From positions 1 through 37,174 of the forward strand of contig NZ_JNZA01000056.1 of NCBI RefSeq assembly GCF_000717345.1: a stretch of DNA of 37,174 nt, given 5' to 3'. The position numbers and the translations under genes are program-made. Under the pieces are notes generated by a model. The model worked only from the letters and a program-made list of their open reading frames with translations, did not search any database and had not been told where the DNA came from. Shown here one piece after another: positions 24,264-32,544 of the stretch; within the stretch, counting starts at the first letter, position 1; each line of letters begins with the position of its first letter. The stretch comes from Streptomyces lydicus (GTDB lineage: Bacteria > Actinomycetota > Actinomycetes > Streptomycetales > Streptomycetaceae).

Positions 24264-24785
24264 ATGTGTCAGCCCGAGTGGCGGCGTGCCCGTGTCCAGG
24301 CGCAGCGGCTGGCTGATCTGGCGCGGCTGCGCCGCGTGCGCGACCGGATCGACAGGCACTACGCGCAGCCGCTGAATGTGGAGGCGCTCGCCCGCGAGGT
24401 GAACATGTCGGCCGGGCACCTCAGCCGGCAGTTCCGGGCGGCCTACGGTGAGACGCTGTACGCGTACCTGATGACGCGTCGCATCGAGCGGGCGACGGCG
24501 CTGCTGCGGCGGGGCGACCTCAGCGTCACCGAGGTCTGCTTCGCGGTCGGCTGCGGGTCGCTGGGCACGTTCACCACCCGCTTCACCGAGCTGGTCGGCA
24601 TGCCGCCCGGGGCCTTGCGGCGCCAGGCGGCGGACGCGGTGGCCGGCCCTGCGGATGCTGGGGGCGCGGCCCGCGCTGCGGGCTGTGCGAGCACGGTGGA
24701 GGGGATGCCGGCGTGTGTGGCCAAGCACGTGACGAGACCGGTCAGGATTCGAGAAGCCGTGGTCGCCGGGCAGCGCCTAGCGTGA
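24264..24785 (+). CDS. AraC-type regulator, DNA-binding domain only
   Basis: A 173-residue protein starting MCQPEWRRARVQAQRLADLA. Residues 22-118 hold the double HTH of the AraC family (LNVEALAREVNMSAGHLSRQ, DLSVTEVCFAVGCGSLGTFT, FTELVGMPPGALRR). There is no N-terminal ligand domain. The C-terminal tail (about 120-173) is alanine-rich and its end overlaps the promoter motif of the next gene. GGGGAGG lies five bases before the ATG. Its two neighbours, both VOC genes, carry identical promoter motifs, making it the likely activator of both. Confidence 0.85.
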   Translation: MCQPEWRRARVQAQRLADLARLRRVRDRIDRHYAQPLNVEALAREVNMSAGHLSRQFRAAYGETLYAYLMTRRIERATALLRRGDLSVTEVCFAVGCGSLGTFTTRFTELVGMPPGALRRQAADAVAGPADAGGAARAAGCASTVEGMPACVAKHVTRPVRIREAVVAGQRLA

Positions 24786-24790
24786 GGGTC
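24743..24790 (+). promoter_or_regulatory. promoter with motif CAGGATTCGAGAAGC inside the AraC gene end
   Basis: CAGGATTCGAGAAGC (24743-24757) is again exactly 33 bases before the ATG at 24791, with CCTAGCGTGAGGGTC between. TAGCGT at 24778 is a good -10. The region lies in the last codons of the AraC gene. Confidence 0.65.
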
Positions 24791-25468
24791 ATGGCAATCA
24801 CCACTTCCACCGCATCCCGCACGTTCCTCGCCTCCGTCACCCTTGAGGTGGACGATCCCGAGGCGGCCCGCCGCTTCTGTGCCGCCCTCGGGGTGGACAC
24901 GCGCGTACGGCTGCGGGCGTCCGAGGCACACTCCACGGGGTTTCGCGGCTTCACCCTGGCGCTCACGGTCTCCCGGCCGGCCACCGTCGACGGCTTCATC
25001 GGCGCCGCCACCAACGCCGGCGCTACGGTGCTCAAGCCCGCCGCGAAGTCGCTGTGGGGCTACGGCGGCGTCGTCCAGGCCCCGGACGGGACGATCTGGA
25101 AGGTTGCGACCTCGGCGAAGAAGGACACCGGCCCGGCCACCCGTGAGATCGACGAGATGGTGGTCCTGCTCGGCGTGGAGGACGTGAAGGCCAGCAAGGA
25201 GTTCTATGTCGGCCAGGGCCTGAGCGTGGCCAAGAGCTTCGGCGGCAAGTACGCCGAGTTCACCTCCGGCGAGTCCAGCCCCGTCAAGCTGGCGTTGTAC
25301 AAGCGCCGCGGCCTGGCCAAGGACCTCGGGGTCCCCGCGGACGGCGCCGGGTCGCATCGCCTCGTCCTGGGCACCACCGCCGCCCCCTTCACCGACCCGG
25401 ACGGATTCATCTGGGAGGCCGCCGGGTCGCTCGCCCCCGCGCCGTCCACGACGCCCGCGTCCTGCTGA
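24791..25468 (+). CDS. VOC family protein, two-domain
   Basis: A 225-residue protein starting MAITTSTASRTFLASVTLEV. Two VOC units are visible, at about 12-110 (DDPEAARRFCAALGVDTRVR, WGYGGVVQAPDGTIWKVAT) and 120-210 (EIDEMVVLLGVEDVKASKEF, YVGQGLSVAKSFGG, FTDPDGFIWEAA). Two-unit VOC proteins make a whole barrel in one chain. It starts five bases after the AraC stop. The DUF1801 gene follows 70 bases downstream on the same strand, so this is an AraC-VOC-DUF1801 unit. Confidence 0.85.
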   Translation: MAITTSTASRTFLASVTLEVDDPEAARRFCAALGVDTRVRLRASEAHSTGFRGFTLALTVSRPATVDGFIGAATNAGATVLKPAAKSLWGYGGVVQAPDGTIWKVATSAKKDTGPATREIDEMVVLLGVEDVKASKEFYVGQGLSVAKSFGGKYAEFTSGESSPVKLALYKRRGLAKDLGVPADGAGSHRLVLGTTAAPFTDPDGFIWEAAGSLAPAPSTTPASC

Positions 25469-25538
25469 CCTTCGACCACGTACCCCGTACTTCGCATCCC
25501 GTCCCGACCTGCCTCATCCCTGTACGAGAGGACCTGCC

Positions 25539-26021
25539 TTGCAGCGCACGAAGACGTCCGCCGAGAAGTCCGGTACGGCCGCCGAGCAGTACAGCGGATT
25601 CACCGCCGAGGAGCGGGCCGCGATGAAGGAGCACGGGCAGGAGCAGAAGAAGGCAGCGGCTCGGCGCGGTTCGCGCGCGCAGAGGGAGGCGGCAGCGGAG
25701 CGGGACGTGCTCGCGAAGATCGCCGAGATGCCGGAAGCGGACCGGGTCCTCGCCGAGCGGATCCACGCCATCGTGAAGACCATCGCTGCGGACCTCACCT
25801 GCAAGCTCTGGTACGGGATGCCCGCGTACGCCAGAGACGGCAAGGTCCTTTGCCACTTCCAGAGCGCGCAGAAGTTCAAGACGAGGTACGCCACGCTCGG
25901 CTTCAGCGACCAGGCGGCACTCGACGACGGCGCCCTGTGGCCGACCGCCTACGCCCTGAGGGAGCTGACCGAAGCCGACGAACAGCGCATCAGCGCGCTC
26001 ATCAAGAAGGCGGCGGGCTGA
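25539..26021 (+). CDS. DUF1801/YdhG-like protein
   Basis: A 160-residue protein from TTG 25539 with GAGAGGA six bases upstream. After a charged N-terminal helix (FTAEERAAMKEHGQEQKKAA), the DUF1801 core reads LAERIHAIVKTIAADLTCKL, WYGMPAYARDGKVLCHFQSA and KFKTRYATLGF. Related small proteins (YdhG/Fra-like fold) are often called iron chaperones, without strong proof. It is the third gene of the AraC-VOC unit. Confidence 0.8.
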   Translation: MQRTKTSAEKSGTAAEQYSGFTAEERAAMKEHGQEQKKAAARRGSRAQREAAAERDVLAKIAEMPEADRVLAERIHAIVKTIAADLTCKLWYGMPAYARDGKVLCHFQSAQKFKTRYATLGFSDQAALDDGALWPTAYALRELTEADEQRISALIKKAAG

Positions 26022-26056
26022 GGCGTCGCGGCGGCGACGTCGGCCACCGCCGCACC

Positions 26057-26084
26057 CCGCGGCCCCGGGTCACGGCGGCCGCGG
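26057..26084. terminator. GC hairpin after the DUF1801 gene
   Basis: CCGCGGCC (26057-26064) pairs with GGCCGCGG (26077-26084) around a 12-base loop, 36 bases after the stop. It is a plausible terminator, but such hairpins are frequent at this GC content. Confidence 0.3.
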
Positions 26085-26114
26085 CGCGGGCAAGGGCGCG
26101 CTGAGCGTGTGCCG

Positions 26115-26195
26115 TTGAAGGTTGAGTGCCGAAGGTCGCATACTCCGTGCATGAGCGATGAGTTCAGGCAGCGGATCGGGTCTCCCTCGACATGA
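26115..26195 (+). promoter_or_regulatory. promoter and short leader ORF before the dihydrofolate-reductase-like gene
   Basis: TTGAAG (26115-26120) and CATACT (26139-26144) with 18 bases between would start transcription at about 26151, exactly at an ATG. That ATG opens a 14-residue frame (MSDEFRQRIGSPST) whose TGA overlaps the next ATG as ATGA. This suggests a leaderless message with a coupled leader peptide. Confidence 0.45.
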
Positions 26196-26806
26196 GTCGC
26201 ATCATCGCTGACATCTCGGTGTCCCTCGACGGCTTCGTCACCGGGCCCGGCCCCGGACCGGACAACGGTCTGGGCACCGGTGGCGAGGCCCTGCACACCT
26301 GGGCGTTTTCCGACGACCCCGACGACCGCCAGTTCCTGCGCGAAGGTACCGCCCGCTCGGGTGCCGTCGTCCTCGGCCGGCGGCTCTTCGACGTGGTCGA
26401 CGGGCCAGGCGGCTGGGACGACAAGACCGGCTACGGTGCCGGCGAGGTCGGCAAGCCCGCCTTTGTCGTCGTGACGAGCTCGCCGCCGAAGGCGGTGCGG
26501 CTCAGTGCCCTGGACTGGACGTTCGTCACCACCGGTCTGCCCGCCGCCGTCGCCGCCGCGCGTGAGCGCGCCGAGGCGGCGTCGACGAGCAGCGGCAAGG
26601 ACCTCGACGTCGTCCTCATGGGCGGCGGTGCCTTGATCCGCTCGGCGCTCGATGCCGGGGTGGTCGACACGCTGACGCTGCATTGGGCGCCCGTCCTGCT
26701 GGGCACGGGGACGCCGCTGTTCACCGGCGCGGTGCCGCGCACGCTGGTGCAGCGCAGCGTCCTGTCGACATCGACCGTGACGCATGTGACCTACGAGGTC
26801 CTGTGA
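26192..26806 (+). CDS. dihydrofolate reductase family protein (RibD C-terminal-like)
   Basis: A 204-residue protein starting MSRIIADISVSLDGFVTGPG, the standard start of this family. NADPH-fold pieces follow: AVVLGRRLFDVVDGPGGWDD, PAFVVVTSSPPKAV, VVLMGGGALIRSALDAGVVD and the end LTLHWAPVLLGTGTPLF. Members are reductases of unknown substrate, widespread in Streptomyces and not the essential folate enzyme. It converges on the oxidoreductase gene. Confidence 0.85.
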   Translation: MSRIIADISVSLDGFVTGPGPGPDNGLGTGGEALHTWAFSDDPDDRQFLREGTARSGAVVLGRRLFDVVDGPGGWDDKTGYGAGEVGKPAFVVVTSSPPKAVRLSALDWTFVTTGLPAAVAAARERAEAASTSSGKDLDVVLMGGGALIRSALDAGVVDTLTLHWAPVLLGTGTPLFTGAVPRTLVQRSVLSTSTVTHVTYEVL

Positions 26807-26849
26807 CGCCGTAGGTGAAGGAGTGTGCTCGATCTCGACGAACGCGAGG

Positions 26850-27758
26850 TCAGGTTCGGTCGGCTCGCACGACCACGACCCTGCGCCCGCGTGCGTGGCC
26901 GGCGTGGCTGTCGATGTGTGCTGCCGCGGCCTCGGCGAGTGGGTAGGACTTCTCGACCGGGATGTGGAGTTTTCCGCGTGAGATGAGGTCGACGGCCTCG
27001 GCGAGCGCTTCGGGCATGCTCCCGGCCACGCCGGAGAAGCGGACGCCGAACTCCGGCGCGCCGAGATCGGCGATGGAGATCACCTTGCGCGGATTTCCGG
27101 TCAGCTCGACGAGTTCGCGGATCACGCCCGAGCCGGCCAGGTCGAGAGCGGCGTCGAGGGGGCCGAGCTGCCGTACCCGCTCGACCCAGCCCTCGCCGTA
27201 GGTCGTGGCGAGGGCGCCCAGGCTGCGCAGATAGTCCTGGTTCGGGGCGCCGGCCGTGCCGATCACCGTGATGCCGCGGTCGCGGGCGATTTGCAGCACC
27301 GCCGATCCGACTCCCCCGGACGCACCGCTGACCAGCAGCGTCTGCCCGGCTCGCACACCGACCTCGCGGATGATGCGCAGTGCGGTCTCCACCACGGAGG
27401 GGTATCCGGCCGCCTCTTGGAAGGTCAGGCCCTGGGGTATGCGGGCCCAGGCCGACAGCACGGCGAACTCGGCGTAGGTGTCGGTGCCTTCGCCGAACAC
27501 GTGGTCGCCGACCTCGACTCCTTCGACGCCCTCGCCGACCTCGTCCACCACCCCGGCGGCGTCCAGCCCGACCCCGGCGGGCAGTTCGATCGGGTGGGCT
27601 CCCAGGACCTGGCCTTCCCGGACTCTCCAGTCGACGGGGTTGACGCCCGCGGCCCGTACGGCGATGCGTATCCGGCCGGGGCCCGGGTGGGGTTCCTCGG
27701 CGTCGATGAGGTGCAGGACGTCTGGACCGCCGAACTCGGCGAAGCTCACTTTCTTCAT
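26850..27758 (-). CDS. NADP-dependent quinone oxidoreductase-like protein (zinc-less MDR family)
   Basis: A 302-residue protein starting MKKVSFAEFGGPDVLHLIDA. The GroES-like N-terminal domain (AVRAAGVNPVDWRVREGQVL) is followed by the nucleotide-binding motif LLVSGASGGVGSAVLQIARD and LDAALDLAGSGV. No catalytic zinc ligands are visible, consistent with the quinone oxidoreductase branch. It is divergent from a TetR gene with an operator-like repeat between, a usual pairing in which the regulator controls the oxidoreductase. Confidence 0.85.
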   Translation of the reverse strand: MKKVSFAEFGGPDVLHLIDAEEPHPGPGRIRIAVRAAGVNPVDWRVREGQVLGAHPIELPAGVGLDAAGVVDEVGEGVEGVEVGDHVFGEGTDTYAEFAVLSAWARIPQGLTFQEAAGYPSVVETALRIIREVGVRAGQTLLVSGASGGVGSAVLQIARDRGITVIGTAGAPNQDYLRSLGALATTYGEGWVERVRQLGPLDAALDLAGSGVIRELVELTGNPRKVISIADLGAPEFGVRFSGVAGSMPEALAEAVDLISRGKLHIPVEKSYPLAEAAAAHIDSHAGHARGRRVVVVRADRT

Positions 27759-27774
27759 GCCGCCGACCGTAGCA

Positions 27775-27800
27775 CTAACGGTTAGCGTTTTGAAACCGTT
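27775..27800. promoter_or_regulatory. operator-like repeats between oxidoreductase and TetR genes
   Basis: CTAACGGTTAG (27775-27785) is a perfect odd palindrome. AACGGTT (27777-27783) also pairs with AACCGTT (27794-27800). A further GTTAGC lies at 27815. The sites sit in the 70-base divergent gap and fit control of both genes by the TetR protein. Confidence 0.65.
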
Positions 27801-27828
27801 GCGTTTTTGCATCTGTTAGCATCACGCC

Positions 27829-28416
27829 ATGACCGTGCCGACCGGACGCCGTGAGCGCAAGAAGGCCGCGACCCGCCAGAAGATCGCCGACACCGCCCTG
27901 CGCCTGTTCCTGGAACGCGGCTACGACGAGGTGGGCATCCGTGACGTGGCCGCCGAGGCCGACGTGGCCGTCACCACGCTCTTCTCCCACTTCGCCTCGA
28001 AAGAGGCCCTGGTGTTCGAGCAGGACGACAACTTCGAGCAACGCCTCACCCAGGCGGTCACCGGCCGGGCGCCGCACGAGCCCCTCATCCCCGCGCTGCG
28101 CCACGAGATCCAGGCCCTGGTGCGCCATTGCACGGCGGAGAGCGCCGCCCCGATCTGGCGCATGATCGACGCCTCACCCGCCCTGCGGGAGTACGAGGAG
28201 TCGATGAGGCTGCGCCATGCGGAGTCGCTGGCAACGGCCCTCGCCGACGACCCCGACCTGCCGCAGACCGCAACGGCCTGCCGGACGATCGCCAGGTTCG
28301 TGATCGACGCCTATGCGCTGGCCCGTGAGGCGGCCGATCCGCAAGCCGCGGTGGACGAGATCTTCCGGATGATCGAGGCGGCCTGGGAGGTCACCCGCCC
28401 CACTCCTGGTCCGTGA
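27829..28416 (+). CDS. TetR/AcrR family regulator
   Basis: A 195-residue regulator. The HTH lies at about 12-60 (RQKIADTALRLFLERGYDEV, GIRDVAAEADVAVTTLFSHF, ASKEAL). The ligand-binding part contains HEIQALVRHCTAESAAPIWR and ATACRTIARFVIDAYALARE. It is likely to repress the divergent oxidoreductase gene in response to an electrophile or quinone, a role inferred from the pairing. The ATG has no clear Shine-Dalgarno sequence; a TTAGCAT stretch upstream may be the -10 of a near-leaderless message. Confidence 0.85.
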   Translation: MTVPTGRRERKKAATRQKIADTALRLFLERGYDEVGIRDVAAEADVAVTTLFSHFASKEALVFEQDDNFEQRLTQAVTGRAPHEPLIPALRHEIQALVRHCTAESAAPIWRMIDASPALREYEESMRLRHAESLATALADDPDLPQTATACRTIARFVIDAYALAREAADPQAAVDEIFRMIEAAWEVTRPTPGP

Positions 28417-28497
28417 CGAACTGCTCCACCAGGCAGGACAGGACCGCGAGCGCCGTCGGGCACGGGCGAGGCCACCACCCCGGATGCGGTCCCGGAA

Positions 28498-29450
28498 CTA
28501 GCCGTCGACGCCCGCAGCGAGGTCGCGGGAGCGGGTCTCCTCCACAACGCGGTAGCTCACTGCGGTGTAGAGGGACATCGCGGCCTCGTTGCCGCCGAAG
28601 ACGTTGAACATCACGACCTGGTCGCCGACATCCCACGTGACCTGCTCACCGATGGCCATGGCCGAGCGGCCGTGGCCCCGGCCGCGGAACTCCGGGTCAA
28701 CCACCAGCGAGTAGCCGTAGGTGACTTCGGGCAGGTGGCCGTGCCTGAGCCAGCCGTTGCCGATCGGCTCGCCGTCGGCCTGGAGCACCAAAAGGGTGTT
28801 GTCGCAGGTGGCCACGCCCTGCGGAGCAGCGTGCGGAGTCCTCTTCGGCCTTCTTCCTGGCCTGCTCGGGTGTGTGGGAGCCGGCCCGCCCCATGTCGGC
28901 GAGGTAGCGCTGTTCGCCGGCGGCCAGCCAGGCCGGGTACTCGGCCGCCGTCATCGGCCGGTACGTCACCCCGGCGGGCGGCGCGGGCGGGGCGGTCATG
29001 ACCTTGATCCGGGTCTGGCCGCGGACCGGGTAGTCGGCGAAGATCTCGTCCGGTGCGGCCAGCCGCACCACGACCTGCCCCGCCCCGCGCTCGGCGCACC
29101 AGCGCGCGCCCAGGCGTGGGCCGTGCGGCGGTGGCTGCCCTGTGCGTCATGGCGGGGGTCGGTCCGCAGTTCGCCGATCCGGCCGGTGGAGCCGCCGTGC
29201 CGCTCGGTCAGGCCGAGGACGACCTGGTGCGATCCGGCGGCCGTCCTCGTCGAGGACCGCCGCCGCCCTCCAGCCGCCGCTGTGCTCCATGGTCGTGGCG
29301 GCGAATTCGTCTCCGGCCGGCCCCTCCAGGCCGGTGGCCTGATATGCCTCGATGAGGCGCTGCCGGTAGCCGGGCTGCCAGTCGCAGGCAGCGGCGAGGA
29401 GGACGAAGTCCGTCGTCCGGGCAGGATAAGGACCCCAACTCCCGTTCCGT
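28498..29450 (-). pseudogene. two-part acetyltransferase gene with three frameshifts
   Basis: Minus-strand pieces in successive frames form one plausible product: TTDFVLLAAACDWQPGYRQR and FAATTMEHSGGWRAAAVLDE; then VVLGLTERHGGSTGRIGELR; then VVVRLAAPDEIFADYPVRGQ, TRIKVMTAPPAPPAGVTYRP, MTAAEYPAWLAAGEQRYLAD; and finally DNTLLVLQADGEPIGNGWLR, VVDPEFRGRGHGRSAMAIGE, GGNEAAMSLYTAVSYRV (a GNAT core with the GRGHG loop), ending at 28498. Breaks fall near 29235, 29100 and 28825. The last fits the loss of single C residues. Either the gene is decaying or the assembly has indels here. Confidence 0.6.
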
Positions 29451-29612
29451 CCAACGATTTTCCCGCCGCTGCCCGGTTCAGCCGCGGGCGCGCTTGGTCG
29501 GCCCGCCCGCGGTCTTGCCACCCGCCATAGGAGCGCTCCACCGGACGCGCCCACCGCGCGGCGGCCCGCGCCCCGCCGGCCCGGTGGGCGGGGGCGTTCC
29601 TGGTGCGCTGGG

Positions 29613-32009
29613 TCAGCCCGGGGGCAGTGGGGGGCCGAGCGGGTTCGGCGTGGGTGCCGTGAGGTGTTCGCCGGCTGCGCGGGCGGCTTGCTGGGCGGGG
29701 ATCTGGCGTACGCATTCGATGAGGTAGTCGCCGGTGTCCGGGGCGAGGGTGACGCCGTGGGTCTCGCTGCGGAAGCCGGGAAAGCGCCGGTCGAAGGATT
29801 CCAGGGCGGTCAGGTAGCGCAGCAGGGGGCCGTCAAGGGCGCCGGTGTTTTCGCCGGGCATCAGGACAGGGATGCCCGGCGGGGTGACGGTGACCATGGC
29901 CGCGGCCACCCGGTTGGCCGCGTCGGCCAGTCTTACCCGCTCGGTGCCGCCGCGGATGAGGCGCTGGTAGCAGTGCTGGGGCGGGGTGACGGGCTCGGGC
30001 AGGTCCTGGAAGGCGGTGTCGAGCAGCTCCACCAGGCGGGCGTCGCGCAGATGGTGGTGCATCTCCTGGCACAGTTCGCGCAAGGTCTGGCCGGTGTAGC
30101 GGTGGGGGTGGGCGGCGACCAGCTCGGGCAGCAGCCGCTCCAGGGGCGCGTTGTGGTCGTAGAGGGATTTGAAGTCCATCAGGGCGTCCATCAAGGTTCC
30201 CCACTTGCCCTTGGTGATCCCCATGGAGAACAGGATGAGGGTGGTGTAGCTGTCGGTCTTCTCCACCACGATGTTCCTGGTGGCCAGGTAGGCGGTCAGG
30301 ACGCGGGCGGGGATGCCCTGGTCGGTCATCTGCCCGATGGCGTCGATGCCGGGACAGGTGAGGGTGACCTTGACGGGGTCGAGCAGGCAGTAGCCCTCGG
30401 TCAGGCCGGTGAAGCCGTGCCAGTTGGCGTCGGGCTCCAACTGCCAGCAGGACGCCTCGGTACGCAGCAGTTCGGCGGGAGCGTCGGCGAACGGCAGACG
30501 TTGCCCGGTAGCCGGGTCGGTCACGGACTCGGGCTGCCAGACGCCGAAGAACCACTCGGGCCGGTCGCCGGCGGCCGCGATGCGCCGGCCGATGCGTACA
30601 ACGGCCTGGCGAAAGCGAATGGCTTCGGTCACCGCTTCGTCGATCAGGCAGCGGCCGTGGGGGCCGTCCATCATCGCGGTGGCCACGTCGAGGGAGGCGA
30701 TCATCGGATACAGCGGTGAGGTGGTGCCGTGCATCATGAACGCCTCGTTGAACCGTTCGTGCTCCACCGGCGCCCGGGGTGCGGGATTGATGTGCACCAT
30801 GGCGCTCTGGGACAGGGCGGCCAGCATCTTGTGGGTGGACTGGGTGGAGAAGACGGTGGGACGTTCGGGGCCGGGGAAGGTGTCGGGGCCCACCGCCATG
30901 CCGTAGCGGCCGGCGTAGAGGGGGTGGAAGCGGGCGTAGGCGAACCAGGCTTCGTCGAAGTGGAGCCGGGGGGTGCTGGGTGCGAGGGCTCGGGCGACCT
31001 GGAGGGTGTCGTAGCACAGGCCGTCGTAGGTGGAGTTGGTCAGCACCGCATACTGGGCGTCGGGCGAGACGGCACCCTGGGTCAGTGGGTTGCGGCTGGT
31101 CCGCGACAGGACCGACTGGGCCTGGAGCTCGGCGGGCGGCAGGGGGCCTGCCAGTCCGTAGCCGTTGCGGGTGGGGACCAGGTAGACCGGCCGGGCTCCG
31201 GACAGGACCAGGCCGTGCAGCACCGACTTGTGGCAGTTGCGGTCCACCAGTGCGATCTCGTCCCGGGTGACGCTGAAGTGACCGACCATCCGGTCGCAGG
31301 TGGAGTCGCCGTGCAGGACGAAGTAGGTGCGCTCGGCGCCGAAGACGCGGGCAGCGTTGCGCTCCGCGGCACCGACCGGGCCGGTGTGTTCGAAGAGCGA
31401 ACCGAGTTCCTCGACGGAGATCGACAAGTCGCTGCGCAGCAGCCGTTCCCCGAAGTAGTCATGGAAGGCCCGGCCGACAGGGGACTTGAGGAAGGCGACA
31501 CCGCCGGAGTGGGCGGGGGTGTGCCAGGAGTACTCGTGCGCGTGGTCGAAGCGGCGCAGGGCCTTGAAGAACGGGGGCAGCAGGTTGTGCTGGTAGCCGC
31601 GGGCGGCGCCGGCGATGCGTCCGGCGATGAAGGGTGCGGTGTCCTCCAGCGGCCAGAGGTAGCCGATCACCGTTTCGGCCACCCACAGGGGCAGGTGTTC
31701 GAGGTCTTCGCCGGCCGTGGCCAGGAAGACGGGCAGGTTGTGAAAGCGGCGGCCGACGTGACGCAGCACCTCGGCGCCGCCGGTGTCGCTGCCGCCGGTG
31801 GCGGGGTGGGGCAGGTCCCAGTCGACGACGGCGGCCGCCAGGGCCGCCTCGGTGCGCAGGACTGCCTGGGCGTCGTCGGCTGTGCTGGCCCAGCGCACCT
31901 CAAGGCCGTGGGTCTTGAGCTCATCGCGGATTTTGCGCAGTTGCTCGGCGGCGACCCCTGCGCTCTGTGGGAACTCGCGTACCGCGAACAAAACCGTTGC
32001 GTCGGTCAT
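29613..32009 (-). CDS. Orn/Lys/Arg decarboxylase, PLP-dependent, full length
   Basis: A 798-residue fold-type I decarboxylase. The N-terminal wing domain (1 to about 135) is receiver-like, with VLFAVREFPQSAGVA, AAVVDWDLPHP and VFLATAGEDLEHLPLWVAE. The PLP domain has YFVLHGDSTCDRMVGHFSVT, HFDEAWFAYARFHPLYAG and the Schiff-base Lys394 in STQSTHKMLAAL. The C-terminal domain includes VTLTCPGIDAIGQMTDQGIP. Relatives (AdiA, CadA, SpeC type) convert arginine, lysine or ornithine to agmatine, cadaverine or putrescine; the substrate cannot be read here. The ATG at 32009 is preferred (AGGGGCC upstream); the frame extends further upstream only as a P/G-rich repeat. Confidence 0.9.
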   Translation of the reverse strand: MTDATVLFAVREFPQSAGVAAEQLRKIRDELKTHGLEVRWASTADDAQAVLRTEAALAAAVVDWDLPHPATGGSDTGGAEVLRHVGRRFHNLPVFLATAGEDLEHLPLWVAETVIGYLWPLEDTAPFIAGRIAGAARGYQHNLLPPFFKALRRFDHAHEYSWHTPAHSGGVAFLKSPVGRAFHDYFGERLLRSDLSISVEELGSLFEHTGPVGAAERNAARVFGAERTYFVLHGDSTCDRMVGHFSVTRDEIALVDRNCHKSVLHGLVLSGARPVYLVPTRNGYGLAGPLPPAELQAQSVLSRTSRNPLTQGAVSPDAQYAVLTNSTYDGLCYDTLQVARALAPSTPRLHFDEAWFAYARFHPLYAGRYGMAVGPDTFPGPERPTVFSTQSTHKMLAALSQSAMVHINPAPRAPVEHERFNEAFMMHGTTSPLYPMIASLDVATAMMDGPHGRCLIDEAVTEAIRFRQAVVRIGRRIAAAGDRPEWFFGVWQPESVTDPATGQRLPFADAPAELLRTEASCWQLEPDANWHGFTGLTEGYCLLDPVKVTLTCPGIDAIGQMTDQGIPARVLTAYLATRNIVVEKTDSYTTLILFSMGITKGKWGTLMDALMDFKSLYDHNAPLERLLPELVAAHPHRYTGQTLRELCQEMHHHLRDARLVELLDTAFQDLPEPVTPPQHCYQRLIRGGTERVRLADAANRVAAAMVTVTPPGIPVLMPGENTGALDGPLLRYLTALESFDRRFPGFRSETHGVTLAPDTGDYLIECVRQIPAQQAARAAGEHLTAPTPNPLGPPLPPG

Positions 32010-32544
32010 AGTGGCCCCTGCTCTGCACGTGTCGGGCATGGTCCGCTGTGCGTGCCATGCGTGCTGTCCGAGAGGCAACCGGAAGATCACCGGCAGTGGC
32101 CCGGTGACGAGGCGAAACCACTCCGAAGAGGGAACCGCCGCAGCCGGCCTCCCCCTCCCCCCTCGGCCGGGCCGCCTGGCCGCCGGGCCGCCGGGCCGCC
32201 GGGCCGCCAGGGGCAGCAACGCCCGCCCGGCCGGCACACCGGCCGGCACACCGGCCGGGTCACCGGGTGGGACACCGGGTGGCACACCGGCCGGGACACC
32301 GGCCGGGACACGGCCGGGAGGACCGGCCGTCTCATGGGCGTCCAGCTGTTTTCGTGCGGCGCGGGCGTGTGCCCTCGGCGGTTAAGTGGTGCGAGCCGCT
32401 CGCGGGGACTCCATGCCCTGACCAGGCCGGGAGTTCTCGAAGGCGAGGGCCAGGGGATGTCGATAATGGCGTGCCGGCTCCGTTCAGGTTCCTCTCAGGG
32501 GCCCAGGCGGCCGGCGTGGCCGCAGCGCACCAAGGAAGCCCGGC
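32010..32544. repeat. 535-base gap with two tandem-repeat tracts
   Basis: A 9-base repeat (CCGGGCCGC variants) runs through about 32167-32211. A 12-base repeat follows at 32229-32311, with seven units of the type GGCCGGSACACC (units 3-5 are variants). The unit length is a multiple of three, so all frames stay open, reading PAGT/VPAG-type repeats. No gene is supported between the decarboxylase and the VOC gene. Confidence 0.6.

Noticed and set aside
32229..32311. CRISPR-like short repeats
   Set aside because: The 12-base units are contiguous without spacers and there are no cas genes; this is a simple tandem repeat.
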